Shown here: piece after piece, positions 8,349-16,902 of the stretch
Numbering within the stretch: position 1 is the stretch's first letter
Layout: the number at the start of each line of letters is the position of its first letter
NCBI RefSeq assembly: GCF_002954245.1
Contig: NZ_PPTG01000021.1
Location: 1-38,001 of the forward strand
Direction of reading: 5' to 3'
Source: Cryobacterium aureum
GTDB taxonomy: Bacteria > Actinomycetota > Actinomycetes > Actinomycetales > Microbacteriaceae
Length of the DNA: 38,001 nt
Notes under the pieces: generated by a model
Database searches by the model: none
Told to the model about the DNA's origin: nothing
Seen by the model: the letters and a program-made list of their open reading frames with translations, nothing else
Program-made: the position numbers and the translations under genes

Positions 8349-8593
8349 TGAGGTGGAGAAAGTCGCACTGGTACTTTCAGAATTGAAGCGTACGATGCAC
8401 AGGCACGTAGCCGACGATGGAAGCCTCGTACCCCGTAGGGGGCTTCACGCTGTGAACCGCAGTCGCCACTCGTGCCAGCCCCGGTCCCGGTTGGGAATGC
8501 TGGCGACTTCGGGTCGTCGTTCATCCGGGCTGGTCGCCACTGGGTGACGTGGCCCAGAATGGCGGCTGAGATCCAGAGATCGGCTGTGAAATC
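8349..8593. other. 245-bp intergenic stretch with no clear gene
   Basis: I see no convincing coding frame, RNA gene or repeat between the hairpin and the small CDS at 8594. A short internal inverted repeat occurs around 8428-8453 (GAAGCCTCGTACC...GGGGGCTTC). It may hold the promoter and leader of the downstream genes. Confidence 0.4.
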
Positions 8594-8863
8594 ATGGATG
8601 CATTACTGGACCGCGATATTGTGGCGCAGCTCGACTTCGAGTCCCTTCTCCCGTGCGAGGGCGTGCATCACGATCGTGGATTGAGCGGTCATGACCCGGC
8701 CGAATCCGGGGGCTTCATGGTGATTTCACCGTGCTGTGGCCCCAAGGTGATCCAGTGTTCCTCGCGGGTCGACGCCATGCGGGTGTCGGGCGTGCTGTAC
8801 TGCGGCGTCTGCCGGCACGAGCATCTGACCAGCGAATACCAGTTCATTCCGCTGCAGCTCTAG
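8594..8863 (+). CDS. Cys-rich small protein, possible zinc ribbon (hypothetical)
   Basis: Encodes 89 residues and I do not recognise it as a named family. The C-terminal half carries PCCGPKVIQC and, about 22 residues later, YCGVCRHEH: two cysteine knuckles that could bind one zinc ion. The N-terminal half is acidic (LLDRDIVAQLDFESLL). The ATG start has no strong ribosome site, so the true start could be internal (MVISPCC...). It stands alone, 83 bp before the EamA gene. Reading-frame composition is compatible with coding; function unknown. Confidence 0.5.
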   Translation: MDALLDRDIVAQLDFESLLPCEGVHHDRGLSGHDPAESGGFMVISPCCGPKVIQCSSRVDAMRVSGVLYCGVCRHEHLTSEYQFIPLQL

Positions 8864-8946
8864 ACGGCGCCGGCGCCCGCATTTCGAAAGCGGATGCCGC
8901 GAGCGGTACTGTCGGTAGGTGCCCTGACGGCGCCGGCAGGAGCAGT

Positions 8947-9831
8947 GTGCGTACCAGGCGGGACAAACTGAGCGGTGCGGGAGCTCAGCTCGCCACCGAG
9001 GTCAGCATCAACTTTGGCTCGTCACTGGCCGGACTGCTCATTCCGGTCGTCGGTTCGCCGATCGTGGTCGCGGCCCGACAGATCGTCATGGTCATCGTTG
9101 TGCTGCCGCTCGCCCGGCCCCGGTTGAAAAACCTGACCTGGGCCCGAATCTGGCCGGCACTGGCCCTCGGCGTCGTGCTCGCCGTCATGAACCTCAGCTT
9201 CTACCAGGCCGTCGACATGCTCGGACTCGGCGTCGCGGCGACGATTGAATTTCTCGGTCCGTTTGCACTCGCCCTCGTCACCAGCCGACGCATCCTGGAC
9301 TTCGTCTGCGCGGCCGCCGCCGCCGGGGGAGTGTTCCTGTTGACCTGGTCGGACGGCACGTTGAATGTGCTCGGCATTGCGCTAGCCCTGACCGCCGCGG
9401 CCTCGTGGTTCTGCTACATTCTGTTGACCCGCCGCGTGGCTAGCGAATTCGCCGGCCTCGAAGGCATTTCGATCGCGAGCCTGGTCAGCCTCGTGATCGT
9501 GGTTCCGATTGCGCTGTTCACCCTCGACCTGTCGGCCTTCACCTGGGGCGTTGTCGGGCTGCTCCTGCTCGTTGGCGTGGTTTCTTCGGCCTTTCCGTAC
9601 ACCCTCGACACGTATATTCTGCGTCGGATCAGCCCCCGCCTCTACGCGATCATCACGAGCTTCGGCCCGGTTATCGCGGCCGGTTTCGGCGCGCTCGTGC
9701 TCGGTGAGACCTTCACCCTGCTGCAGCAAATTGCCATCGTCGTCGTGTGCGTGTCGGCCGGTGCGGCGATCGCGACCCAGCGAGATCGACCGACGTCCGA
9801 CCTCGAGCTGACCGCGACCGCCATTCCCTGA
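8947..9831 (+). CDS. EamA/RhtA-type drug/metabolite exporter
   Basis: Encodes about 294 residues from GTG at 8947, preceded by AGGAG at 8938-8942 (spacing is short, 4 nt). There are ten predicted transmembrane helices arranged as two EamA repeats; the second contains SSAFPYTLDTYILRRISPRL and FGPVIAAGFGALVLGET, typical of the RhtA (threonine/homoserine exporter) subgroup. The likely role is efflux of amino acids or related metabolites across the cytoplasmic membrane. The frame is open further upstream, but that region does not look like protein of this family. It converges on the pentapeptide gene with a 39-bp gap. Confidence 0.85.
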   Translation: MRTRRDKLSGAGAQLATEVSINFGSSLAGLLIPVVGSPIVVAARQIVMVIVVLPLARPRLKNLTWARIWPALALGVVLAVMNLSFYQAVDMLGLGVAATIEFLGPFALALVTSRRILDFVCAAAAAGGVFLLTWSDGTLNVLGIALALTAAASWFCYILLTRRVASEFAGLEGISIASLVSLVIVVPIALFTLDLSAFTWGVVGLLLLVGVVSSAFPYTLDTYILRRISPRLYAIITSFGPVIAAGFGALVLGETFTLLQQIAIVVVCVSAGAAIATQRDRPTSDLELTATAIP

Positions 9832-9870
9832 GCCTGGGCATCCGCTCGCCGACGCGTGCTTCCGACGCGA

Positions 9871-10545
9871 CTATTCGACGCGCAGGCCGAGGTGGGCGGC
9901 GAGTAACGGAGCCAGCAGGCTGAGCTGGGCGTCGTCGATCGTGGCGCCGCGCAGTCCTTCGAGGCCGTGCACGGACGAGAAGTCACTGGAGCGCAGGTCC
10001 ACGTCTGTGAGCTTGGCACCGCCAACATCGAGCGTGCCAATGCGGCAGTTCTGCAGTTCGAGGCGCTGCACGGTGGCGCTGCCGAGGTCGAGTTCCTCGA
10101 TGATGCAGTTGCTGATGAGCACATCGGTCAGCGTCGCGTTGCGCAGGTTCACAAAGTCGAGTTTGGACCCGTCGATGTGCACTGAACGTAGTATCGCCTC
10201 ATAGGCCTCGACCGAGCCGAGCCTGGCGTGCTCGATGCGCACGTCCCGCCAGCTGGAGCGCGGCGCGCTGAATACCGGTGCGTGCAGGTCGGTCATGAGA
10301 CATTCCGCAAAGGATGCCCCGCGCAGCTTGGCCTCGTGCAGCGACACCTTAGTGAAGTCGCACTCCCCGAACGAAATGCCGGTCAGGTCCCGACCGTCAA
10401 GGTTGACGTCCATGTAGCGCTCGGCTTCCCGGCCGTCGCCGGAGCGCAGCAGCGCGCCGTCATCGTCGGTCAGGTCGGGCAGAGTTATGCGGTCGATGGA
10501 CGCTTTGCGGGTGCTGGGCCCTTTGCGGGTGCTGGCCTTCGCCAC
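9871..10545 (-). CDS. pentapeptide-repeat protein
   Basis: Encodes about 224 residues from GTG at 10545, which lies 2 nt after the stop of the preceding Ddn-like gene. From residue ~45 the sequence repeats in fives with a Leu/Phe centre (for example VNLDGRDLTGISFGECDFTK and NCRIGTLDVGGAKLTDVDLR), the signature of a right-handed quadrilateral beta-helix. Such proteins can be DNA mimics or scaffolds; no specific role can be assigned. The basic Ser/Thr/Lys N-terminus (KASTRKGPSTRKAS) is unusual. It is coupled to the Ddn-like gene upstream. Confidence 0.8.
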   Translation of the reverse strand: MAKASTRKGPSTRKASIDRITLPDLTDDDGALLRSGDGREAERYMDVNLDGRDLTGISFGECDFTKVSLHEAKLRGASFAECLMTDLHAPVFSAPRSSWRDVRIEHARLGSVEAYEAILRSVHIDGSKLDFVNLRNATLTDVLISNCIIEELDLGSATVQRLELQNCRIGTLDVGGAKLTDVDLRSSDFSSVHGLEGLRGATIDDAQLSLLAPLLAAHLGLRVE

Positions 10546-10547
10546 CC

Positions 10548-10985
10548 TCAGGCGATGGGTTCGAGCACGAAGACCGGAATTTCGCGGTCGGTTTTGACCT
10601 GGTAGCCGGCATAGTCGGGGAACGCGGCAACGGCCCGCTCCCACCAGGCGGCCTTCTCGTCGCCGGTGACCTCGCGGGCGCGCATGTCCCACTTCTGGGC
10701 GCCGTCCTGCAGCTCGACCTCCGGGTGCGCCACAACGTTCGCGTACCAGACCGGGTTCTTGGGGCTGCCGCCGAGCGAGGCGACGGCGGCATACTGGCCG
10801 TCGTGCTCAACGCGCATGAGCGGCGCCTTGCGCAGCTTGCCGCTCTTCACACCAACGGTAGTCAGCACGATGACGGGCATGCCGCGCAGGGTCGTGCCCT
10901 CCGTGCCGCCGGACTTCTCGATCTGGTCGACCTGGTCGCGCACCCATTGGGCGGTGCTTGGTTCGTATTCTCCGATGAGGGGCAT
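10548..10985 (-). CDS. F420-type nitroreductase family protein (Ddn-like, DUF385)
   Basis: Encodes 145 residues. Motifs [15 protein letters not shown], the ASLGG turn and [15 protein letters not shown] are the family signature of split-beta-barrel deazaflavin-dependent nitroreductase/quinone reductase-like proteins, widespread in actinobacteria. ATG at 10985 is directly preceded by AGGGGGGAT, a good ribosome site; the open frame extends upstream to 11132 but covers the palindromic repeat and is unlikely to be translated. The likely reaction is F420H2-dependent reduction of quinones or similar acceptors; the physiological substrate is unknown. Confidence 0.85.
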   Translation of the reverse strand: MPLIGEYEPSTAQWVRDQVDQIEKSGGTEGTTLRGMPVIVLTTVGVKSGKLRKAPLMRVEHDGQYAAVASLGGSPKNPVWYANVVAHPEVELQDGAQKWDMRAREVTGDEKAAWWERAVAAFPDYAGYQVKTDREIPVFVLEPIA

Positions 10986-11059
10986 ATCCCCCCTAACGCA
11001 AAGGTCGCCGGGAACATTCCGCCCAGTTGGCACTGGTGCGTCGCGCTTGACGGCGCCGG

Positions 11060-11152
11060 GCGCATAACTCCTGCAAATCGTGCCTGCGGATGGCCGGATG
11101 CACCGCACGCGCAAGTATTCCGGCTGGCCCACAAATTGCAGGAGTTATGCCC
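11060..11152. repeat. 93-bp palindromic (REP-like) element
   Basis: GCATAACTCCTGCAA (11062-11076) is exactly repeated in inverted form as TTGCAGGAGTTATGC (11136-11150). The inner part adds GGCCGGA (11092-11098) against TCCGGCtGGCC (11119-11129), giving a branched or imperfect long hairpin. It lies between two genes that both read on the minus strand. The arms are too perfect for chance, and the layout resembles REP/REPIN or miniature transposable elements. Confidence 0.7.
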
Positions 11153-11187
11153 CTGGGGATGGCGGTTTGGGGTGGGTGCGCCGTGAT

Positions 11188-12468
11188 TCAGCGGGGCCGG
11201 TGTGGCGCGTACCGGGGAATGTAGCGGCGGAGCAGAACCGCGCCGCAGAGGCCGATGGCTCCCATCACCCCACTGGCGACCGAGAGCGAAACCAGGGCGG
11301 TGATGCCCGCTACCGCGAGCGGTGCCGCGGCGCTGCCGAAATCGGCTGTGAACCGCCAGGCGCCCAGGAACGGTGCCGGATTCGGCCGCGGCGCGAGGTC
11401 GGCGCCGAGCGTCATGAGCAGGCCGCTGCCGATGCCGTTGGCCAGCGAGAGGAACATGGCCACGCCGATGAACCACTCGACGTTGCTCGGCAGGTCATGG
11501 GTAAACGCGAGCGCCAGATGGCCGGCACCGAGGCCGATCATGGAGGGCAGGGCGCTCCAGATACGGCCGAACCGGTCCATGATCTGACCGCTGGCATAAA
11601 ACAGTGCGAAGTCGATGCCGCCGGCGATGCCGATGATGAGCGCGGTATCCGGGGCGCTGATGCCGATGCTGACCGCCCAGAGCGGAAGCATGACCGTGCG
11701 GCTGGCCCGCATCGCCCCGATCAGACCGGCGCCGGTGCCGAGCCGCAGGAGCACTTCACGGTGACTCCAAATGGTCTGGAACAGTCCCTGCACGGGCGCG
11801 GCCGGCCGCGCCGTTCCGGTGCTGCTGATTGCGCCCGTGCTCGTGTCGGTGGCGTCGAATTTAGTCTCATCAGCGGAGGGGATGGCAAATGTTTTCGATG
11901 GATCCGGCAGCAGCAGCAGCAGCACCGACGCGCCGACGCAGCAGACGATGAACACCCAGAACACGGCCTGGGTGCCACCGGTGAAGTGGATCAGCCCGGC
12001 CGAGAGAAAGGGGCCCACAAACCAACCGGCCCGAAACACGCCGCCGAGGGTTGAAAGCGCCCGCGCCCGATAGACCAGCGGCACATAGTTGGTCATGAAG
12101 GCGTGGCGGGCGAGTGCGAAGATCGCCGTGGCCAGTCCCACCAGAAAGATACCGAGACCGAGTACGAGCGGGTTGGGAGCGACAATGCACACGATCACGG
12201 CACCGATAGTGAGAGCGGATGCCCAGATCATCGCGTTGCGCTCCCCGATGCGCGAGACGATCCATCCGCTGGGAATATCACCGACGAGTTCGCCGAGCAT
12301 GACCATCGCGGCGATGACGCCGGCGATGGCGAGCGACGCTCCGAGATTGCTCGCGACTACCGGAATGAGGGGGATGATCGAGCCCTCACCGATCGAGAAG
12401 AGCAGGGTCGGCAGAAACGCCACCAGAGCGACCGAGCGCAGGCTGAAGGGGCGCTCGTCGTTGCTCAT
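11188..12468 (-). CDS. MFS permease
   Basis: Encodes 426 residues with about 12 transmembrane helices and a central cytoplasmic loop (~190-225) rich in Ser/Thr/Asp. Loop 2-3 carries GDIPSGWIVSRIGERNAM, a drug-efflux-like MFS motif A. ATG at 12468 gives the natural start (MSNDERPF); the open frame runs on across the prfB promoter. A -10-like TAGCAT ends 8 nt before the ATG, so the mRNA is probably leaderless. The substrate cannot be predicted. It is divergent from prfB. Confidence 0.85.
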   Translation of the reverse strand: MSNDERPFSLRSVALVAFLPTLLFSIGEGSIIPLIPVVASNLGASLAIAGVIAAMVMLGELVGDIPSGWIVSRIGERNAMIWASALTIGAVIVCIVAPNPLVLGLGIFLVGLATAIFALARHAFMTNYVPLVYRARALSTLGGVFRAGWFVGPFLSAGLIHFTGGTQAVFWVFIVCCVGASVLLLLLPDPSKTFAIPSADETKFDATDTSTGAISSTGTARPAAPVQGLFQTIWSHREVLLRLGTGAGLIGAMRASRTVMLPLWAVSIGISAPDTALIIGIAGGIDFALFYASGQIMDRFGRIWSALPSMIGLGAGHLALAFTHDLPSNVEWFIGVAMFLSLANGIGSGLLMTLGADLAPRPNPAPFLGAWRFTADFGSAAAPLAVAGITALVSLSVASGVMGAIGLCGAVLLRRYIPRYAPHRPR

Positions 12469-12476
12469 CGGTTTCG

Positions 12477-12482
12477 ATGCTA
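12477..12482 (-). promoter_or_regulatory. -10 box of the MFS permease gene (leaderless)
   Basis: TAGCAT on the minus strand, 8 nt before the ATG at 12468. It faces the prfB -10 box 35 bp away, so both promoters share one short intergenic region. Confidence 0.45.
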
Positions 12483-12517
12483 CCCCGGGAGCCCGGCCCC
12501 ACCGCAACTTCGCCCGG

Positions 12518-12523
12518 TAGGCT
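12518..12523 (+). promoter_or_regulatory. -10 box of prfB (leaderless or short leader)
   Basis: TAGGCT with 9 nt to the ATG at 12533. There is no Shine-Dalgarno sequence before the start, which fits a leaderless transcript. Confidence 0.5.
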
Positions 12524-12532
12524 GAACGGAAC

Positions 12533-13645
12533 ATGATTGACTTGGATTTCTCAGTACAGATCGCCGCGCTGCGGACCACGTTTGGCGACATCCGCTCGGT
12601 GATCGACATTGATCGACTGCGCGCGGAGATCGACGACCTCAGCGGTGAGGCCGGCATGCCCGACTTGTGGGACGACACCGAGCATGCCCAGAAGGTGACG
12701 AGCGACCTCAGCCACCGGCAGTCGCAACTCGCGCGCATCGAGAGTATCGGGGCTCGTCTCGACGACCTCGAGGTGCTCGTGGAGATGGCCAACGATGGCC
12801 AGGGCGACCAGGAGCTGGCCGATGAGGCAGCGCTGGAACTCGCGAGCCTGCAGAAGCTGCTCGGTGAGCTCGAGGTACAGACCCTGCTGAACGGTGAGTT
12901 CGACGAACGCAACGCCGTCATTACCATTCGTGCCGGCGCCGGGGGAGTGGACGCGGCCGACTTCGCCGAGATGCTGCTGCGGATGTACCTGCGCTACGCC
13001 GAACAGCACGATTACCGCACGACCGTGCTCGACATAAGCTACGCGGAAGAGGCCGGCATCAAGAGCGCGACCTTCGAAGTCGACGCTGCCTACGCCTTCG
13101 GCACGCTCAGCGTCGAGGCCGGTACCCACCGCTTGGTGCGGATGAGCCCGTTCAACTCGGCCGGCAAACGCCAGACCTCGTTCGCCGCGGTCGAGGTCGT
13201 GCCGCTGATCGAACAGACCGAATCCATCGAAGTGCCCGACGGCGACATCCGTGTCGACGTGTTCCGCTCGAGCGGTCCCGGCGGCCAATCGGTCAACACC
13301 ACCGACTCCGCCGTGCGCATCACCCACTTGCCGACCGGCACGGTGGTGAGCTGCCAGAACGAGAAAAGCCAGATTCAGAATCGCGCCGCCGCCATGCGGG
13401 TGCTTCAGTCCCGCCTGCTGGTGCTTGAACGCGAGAAAGAGGCCGCGACCAAGAAGGAACTCGCCGGCAACATCACGGCGAGCTGGGGTGACCAGATGCG
13501 CAGCTACGTACTCGCGCCCTACCAAATGGTCAAGGACCTGCGCACCGAGTACGAAGTGAACAACCCCAGCAACGTCTTCGATGGTGACCTGGACGGATTC
13601 ATCTCGGCCGGCATCCGCTGGCGCAAAAAGGCCCCGGAAGACTAA
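12533..13645 (+). CDS. prfB: peptide chain release factor 2
   Basis: Encodes 370 residues, full length for RF2. The stop-codon recognition tripeptide SPF is at residues 205-207 ([15 protein letters not shown]) and the catalytic GGQ at 250-252 ([14 protein letters not shown]), which triggers peptidyl-tRNA hydrolysis at UGA and UAA. The programmed +1 frameshift known from many bacteria is absent: the reading frame is continuous through the region after residue 25. It heads the conserved actinobacterial order prfB-ftsE-ftsX-smpB-ssrA. Confidence 0.97.
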   Translation: MIDLDFSVQIAALRTTFGDIRSVIDIDRLRAEIDDLSGEAGMPDLWDDTEHAQKVTSDLSHRQSQLARIESIGARLDDLEVLVEMANDGQGDQELADEAALELASLQKLLGELEVQTLLNGEFDERNAVITIRAGAGGVDAADFAEMLLRMYLRYAEQHDYRTTVLDISYAEEAGIKSATFEVDAAYAFGTLSVEAGTHRLVRMSPFNSAGKRQTSFAAVEVVPLIEQTESIEVPDGDIRVDVFRSSGPGGQSVNTTDSAVRITHLPTGTVVSCQNEKSQIQNRAAAMRVLQSRLLVLEREKEAATKKELAGNITASWGDQMRSYVLAPYQMVKDLRTEYEVNNPSNVFDGDLDGFISAGIRWRKKAPED

Positions 13646-13654
13646 AAGGTTGCT

Positions 13655-13670
13655 GAGGCTTCGGCGCCTC
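13655..13670 (+). terminator. weak hairpin after prfB
   Basis: GAGGC-TTCGGC-GCCTC shortly after the prfB stop, without a T-tract. It may only attenuate read-through into ftsE. Confidence 0.3.
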
Positions 13671-13706
13671 GGGTATGTCGCTGTAGGGAAAACGCCCGCG
13701 GATGCC

Positions 13707-13712
13707 TAGGCT
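13707..13712 (+). promoter_or_regulatory. -10 box of ftsE (leaderless or short leader)
   Basis: TAGGCT, the same hexamer as at prfB, with 9 nt to the ATG at 13722 and no Shine-Dalgarno sequence. Confidence 0.5.
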
Positions 13713-13721
13713 CTAAGAGCT

Positions 13722-14798
13722 ATGATCCGTTTTGATCACATAACCAAGAAGTACCCCGGCACCTCTCGGCCGGCACTGAACTCGATCGACGTCGAGATTT
13801 TGCGAGGCGAATTCGTCTTTCTGGTCGGCGCCTCCGGATCGGGCAAATCGAGCTGCCTGCGGCTCGTGCTCAAGGAGGAAAAGCCGACCAGCGGCAGCAT
13901 CCACGTGCTCGGCCAGGACCTGCGGTCGATCTCGAATCGCAAGGTGCCGTACTTTCGCCGCAACATGGGCGTGGTCTTTCAGGACTTTCGCTTGCTGCCG
14001 AACAAGACTGTGTTCGACAACGTCGCGTTCAGCCTGCAGGTGATCGGCAAGAGCCGCGGCTTCATTCAGGAAGCCGTGCCCGACACCCTGAAAATGGTCG
14101 GGCTGGCCGAAAAGGCGCAGCGCCTGCCGCACGAGCTCTCCGGTGGTGAGCAGCAGCGCGTGGCCATCGCCCGCGCCATCGTGAACAAGCCGCAGATTCT
14201 GCTGGCCGATGAGCCCACCGGAAACCTCGACCCCACCACGAGCGCCGAGATCATGTCGTTGCTCGCGAGCATCAACGCGGGCGGCACCACCGTGATCATG
14301 GCCACCCACGAGGCCGGCATCGTCGACAAGATGCAGCGCCGAGTGATCGAACTCGTGGGCGGTGAAATCGTGCGTGACGAGCGCCAGGGCGGCTACGCCA
14401 CCGCCTCCATTCCGGTGGTTCTTCCCACCCCGACAGCGGATGCCCCCGCCAGCGACCCGGCGCCCGCCCTGCCGGTCTATGCGCGGCCGGCCGCTGCACC
14501 CGAACCAGCGTTGACGCATCCGTCTGCGCCGGTCCCGGAGACCAGCGTGTCGTTGCACCAGGCTGCGGCAGCCGCCGTCGCTGCGGCGTCGGCAGTAGAG
14601 CCGGAGGCGGTCGCCGTGGCCCGCGTTGCACCGGTGCCCGTTGCCGACGACGAGGTGCCGGCGATGACCCGCCCGGTGCTTCCGGTCGCCCCGAACGATG
14701 CCCCAGAGCAGCTCACCCTCGCCGAGAAACTCGGTTTGCGGGCGCCGGGGGAGAAACCCGACCAAACGGGCGAGCAGAACGTGGGGCCGACCCGATGA
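13722..14798 (+). CDS. ftsE: cell division ATP-binding protein FtsE with long C-terminal tail
   Basis: Encodes 358 residues. Residues 1-~222 are a standard ABC ATPase: Walker [10 protein letters not shown] (36-44), Q-loop region [10 protein letters not shown], signature [14 protein letters not shown] (139-152) and Walker [13 protein letters not shown] (159-170). With FtsX it forms the complex that transmits ATP hydrolysis to peptidoglycan hydrolases at the septum. FtsE proteins usually end near residue 220-230; here about 130 more residues follow, very rich in Pro, Ala and Val, ending in a short conserved-looking segment ([20 protein letters not shown]). The tail is in the same frame and base composition as the body, so it is not a sequencing artefact. 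The stop overlaps ftsX by four bases. Confidence 0.95.
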   Translation: MIRFDHITKKYPGTSRPALNSIDVEILRGEFVFLVGASGSGKSSCLRLVLKEEKPTSGSIHVLGQDLRSISNRKVPYFRRNMGVVFQDFRLLPNKTVFDNVAFSLQVIGKSRGFIQEAVPDTLKMVGLAEKAQRLPHELSGGEQQRVAIARAIVNKPQILLADEPTGNLDPTTSAEIMSLLASINAGGTTVIMATHEAGIVDKMQRRVIELVGGEIVRDERQGGYATASIPVVLPTPTADAPASDPAPALPVYARPAAAPEPALTHPSAPVPETSVSLHQAAAAAVAAASAVEPEAVAVARVAPVPVADDEVPAMTRPVLPVAPNDAPEQLTLAEKLGLRAPGEKPDQTGEQNVGPTR

Positions 14799-15709
14799 GG
14801 GTCGGTCTGGTGCTGTCCGAGGCCGCAAACGGACTGCGACGCAACGCCTCGATGGTCGTCTCCGTCGTGCTCGTCACCTTTATTTCGCTCACCTTCGTGG
14901 GTGCGGCCATTCTCATGCAGATGCAGATCGGCCAGATGAAGAACTTCTGGTACGACAAGGCCCAGGTCGGCATCTACATGTGCTCCGACATCTCGCCCGG
15001 TGAAACCTGCACCGGCGGCGACGCCTCACCGGAGCAGATCGCCGCGGTCGAGGCTCAGCTGACGTCGCCGACCCTGGCGTCGTTCATCGACAACTACTAT
15101 TTCGAGACGCACGAACAGGCGTTCGAGAACTTCAAGAAGCAGTTCGCCGGTAACCCGGTCGCGGACTATGTCACGGCCGACCAGCTCAACCAGACCTTTT
15201 GGGTGAACCTGAAGGATCCGTCCCAGTCCGCGGTGCTGGTGGAGAGCCTGTCGGGAGTCGCTGGCGTTGAAAATGTCGCTGACCAGCGTAAATACCTCGA
15301 CCAGATTTTCTCGGTGCTCAACGTGGCGAGCTATACGGCCATCGGTATCGCCGGGTTGATGCTGATAGCGGCGGCGCTGCTGATTGCAACGACCATCCGT
15401 TTGTCGGCGTTCTCGAGGCGCCGGGAACTCGGAATCATGCGGCTGGTGGGTGCGAGCAACCGGTTCATCCAGACGCCGTTCATTCTGGAGGGCGTGTTCG
15501 CTGCCCTGCTCGGCTCGCTGCTTGCGGGAGGGGCGATCGTGGCGCTCGTGTACTTCTTTGTGCAGGGCTATCTCGGCGCCAGACTCACCGGCTTCGCCCT
15601 GGTCGGCATGGACGATGCGCTCGTCGTCGTGCCCATCCTGCTCGTGGTCGGTGCGGTGCTGGCCGCGTTCTCGGCCAACTTCGCGATCACGCGCTACCTC
15701 AAGGTCTAA
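14795..15709 (+). CDS. ftsX: cell division protein FtsX
   Basis: Encodes 304 residues. There is a short cytoplasmic N-terminus, a first helix (~22-45), a large extracellular loop (~50-180) that in this protein carries two cysteines ([15 protein letters not shown]), then three more helices (~185-300). FtsX partners FtsE and activates cell-wall hydrolases outside the membrane. It is translationally coupled to ftsE by the ATGA overlap. Confidence 0.95.
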   Translation: MRVGLVLSEAANGLRRNASMVVSVVLVTFISLTFVGAAILMQMQIGQMKNFWYDKAQVGIYMCSDISPGETCTGGDASPEQIAAVEAQLTSPTLASFIDNYYFETHEQAFENFKKQFAGNPVADYVTADQLNQTFWVNLKDPSQSAVLVESLSGVAGVENVADQRKYLDQIFSVLNVASYTAIGIAGLMLIAAALLIATTIRLSAFSRRRELGIMRLVGASNRFIQTPFILEGVFAALLGSLLAGGAIVALVYFFVQGYLGARLTGFALVGMDDALVVVPILLVVGAVLAAFSANFAITRYLKV

Positions 15710-15745
15710 CCCACAAGCGGATGCCGCAGGGCGGCCGCCACCCGC

Positions 15746-15751
15746 TAGACT
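15746..15751 (+). promoter_or_regulatory. -10 box upstream of smpB
   Basis: TAGACT about 76 nt before the smpB start, so smpB would have a leader of about 70 nt. The ribosome site TTGAGGTGA lies at a normal distance from the ATG at 15828. Confidence 0.4.
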
Positions 15752-15827
15752 GGTGGGCTGTCTGCCGGATCGGCCGGCGGCATCCGCTCGCAGTTCATCT
15801 GCACTGAATATGAATTGAGGTGAAGAC

Positions 15828-16304
15828 ATGCCCAGGGAACGTGGCGAAAAGGTCGTGGCGACCAACCGCAAGGCCAGACATGACTACCTCATTAGTGACA
15901 CCTATGAGGCCGGGATGGTCTTGAGCGGCACCGAGGTGAAGTCTCTGCGCGCGGGCCGGGCAACCCTGGTCGACGGCTACGCCTTTATCGAGGGCGGCGA
16001 GGCCTGGCTGGATGCGGTGCACATTCCGGAATATTCCGGCGGATCGTGGACCAATCACCCGCCGCGCCGCAAGCGCAAGCTCCTTCTGCACAAGAAGGAG
16101 ATCGTGAAGATCAGCCACAAGACCAAGGAAGGCGGGTACACGCTCATTCCGCTGCGGATTTACTTCGCGGATGGTCGGGCCAAGGTAGAGATTGCCGTGG
16201 CCAAGGGCAAGAAAGAATATGACAAGCGCCAGACGCTGCGAGAGCGCACCGACAAGCGCGAATCAGATCGCGCCATGTCGGCGCAGCGCCACCTCGGTGA
16301 CTAG
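15828..16304 (+). CDS. smpB: SsrA-binding protein SmpB
   Basis: Encodes 158 residues, the normal length. Typical segments are [31 protein letters not shown], the [10 protein letters not shown] region and the basic C-terminal tail [12 protein letters not shown], which folds into the decoding centre during trans-translation. It binds the tmRNA encoded directly downstream and loads it onto stalled ribosomes. The start ATG has GAGGTGA upstream. Confidence 0.97.
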   Translation: MPRERGEKVVATNRKARHDYLISDTYEAGMVLSGTEVKSLRAGRATLVDGYAFIEGGEAWLDAVHIPEYSGGSWTNHPPRRKRKLLLHKKEIVKISHKTKEGGYTLIPLRIYFADGRAKVEIAVAKGKKEYDKRQTLRERTDKRESDRAMSAQRHLGD

Positions 16305-16324
16305 CAGCCTCCGGCCTTCTGGTG

Positions 16325-16356
16325 TAGAGTGGAGGGCTGCACCGAAACTGGTGCAG
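16325..16356 (+). promoter_or_regulatory. putative ssrA promoter and leader hairpin
   Basis: TAGAGT (16325-16330) could be a -10 box. A 7-bp hairpin CTGCACC-gaaact-GGTGCAG (16337-16356) begins where transcription would start. This leaves about 90 nt of 5' leader to be removed from the tmRNA precursor by RNase P. It may also serve as the smpB 3' hairpin. Confidence 0.3.
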
Positions 16357-16426
16357 ATTGGTAACTCAACAGCGTGTGACGACTCCATCGCCGGGTTTTT
16401 CGATTGTGAAAGCGCGCGATGTGTAT

Positions 16427-16800
16427 GGGGATGATCGGTTTCGACATTGTTTGCGCAATTGTGAGAAGCGGGTCGAGGATGCAGGGTTATCTCGTTAACG
16501 ATCTCTGCAAAACAATAAGTGCCAATTCAAAGCGCACTGACTTCGCTCTCGCTGCCTAAGCGAAAGCACTAAAGAAGTCCGCCAGACCGGGAATGCTCTC
16601 TACCCGGACCCTGACGCCATTTAGAGAGATTGCTTCTACATTGAGCCACGGGGTGTAGAGGGACTTAAACGAAGGCTGGGCCTGTCGGAGTAGATGCCAG
16701 TGGCAAATTCCGGGGCCGAGAAAGCGATTTCACTGGATACACCCGTAGAAGGCATATGACCACAGCAGTGGACCGGGGTTCAATTCCCCGCATCTCCACC
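16427..16800 (+). ncRNA. ssrA: transfer-messenger RNA (tmRNA)
   Basis: The 5' end GGGGATGATCGGTTTCGAC and the 3' end GGGTTCAATTCCCCGCATCT pair to form the tRNA-like acceptor (GGGGATG with CATCTCC) and the T-arm. The tag frame runs from GCC at 16521 to TAA at 16557-16559 and encodes ANSKRTDFALAA, the proteolysis tag expected in actinobacteria. After the acceptor and discriminator A (16798) only CC is encoded and the next base is G, so the terminal A must be added post-transcriptionally. It follows smpB, its protein partner. Confidence 0.97.
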
Positions 16801-16832
16801 GTCGAGCTGTCACACGCTGTTTTGTTGCTTCT

Positions 16833-16859
16833 CTCAGGCCGCCCATTGGGCGGCCTGAG
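16833..16859. terminator. strong hairpin terminator between ssrA and the cox cluster
   Basis: CTCAGGCCGCCC (16833-16844), loop ATT, GGGCGGCCTGAG (16848-16859): a perfect 12-bp stem. It lies between the converging ssrA and PIG-L genes and probably ends transcription in both directions. Confidence 0.8.
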
Positions 16860-16902
16860 TCGTTTAAGTGTATGAATCCGGGGCTACTGATCGTGCTGGG
16901 GT

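Noticed and set aside
10986..11132. N-terminal extension of the Ddn-like protein into the palindromic element
   Set aside because: Cys/Arg/Pro-rich and covers the inverted repeat; ATG at 10985 has a strong ribosome site and gives the family's normal start.
12590..12680. Programmed +1 frameshift site in prfB
   Set aside because: The reading frame is continuous and no in-frame UGA occurs near codon 25.
12551..13525. 324-codon frame antisense to prfB
   Set aside because: prfB is certain and the antisense translation is Val/His/Gly-rich shadow sequence.
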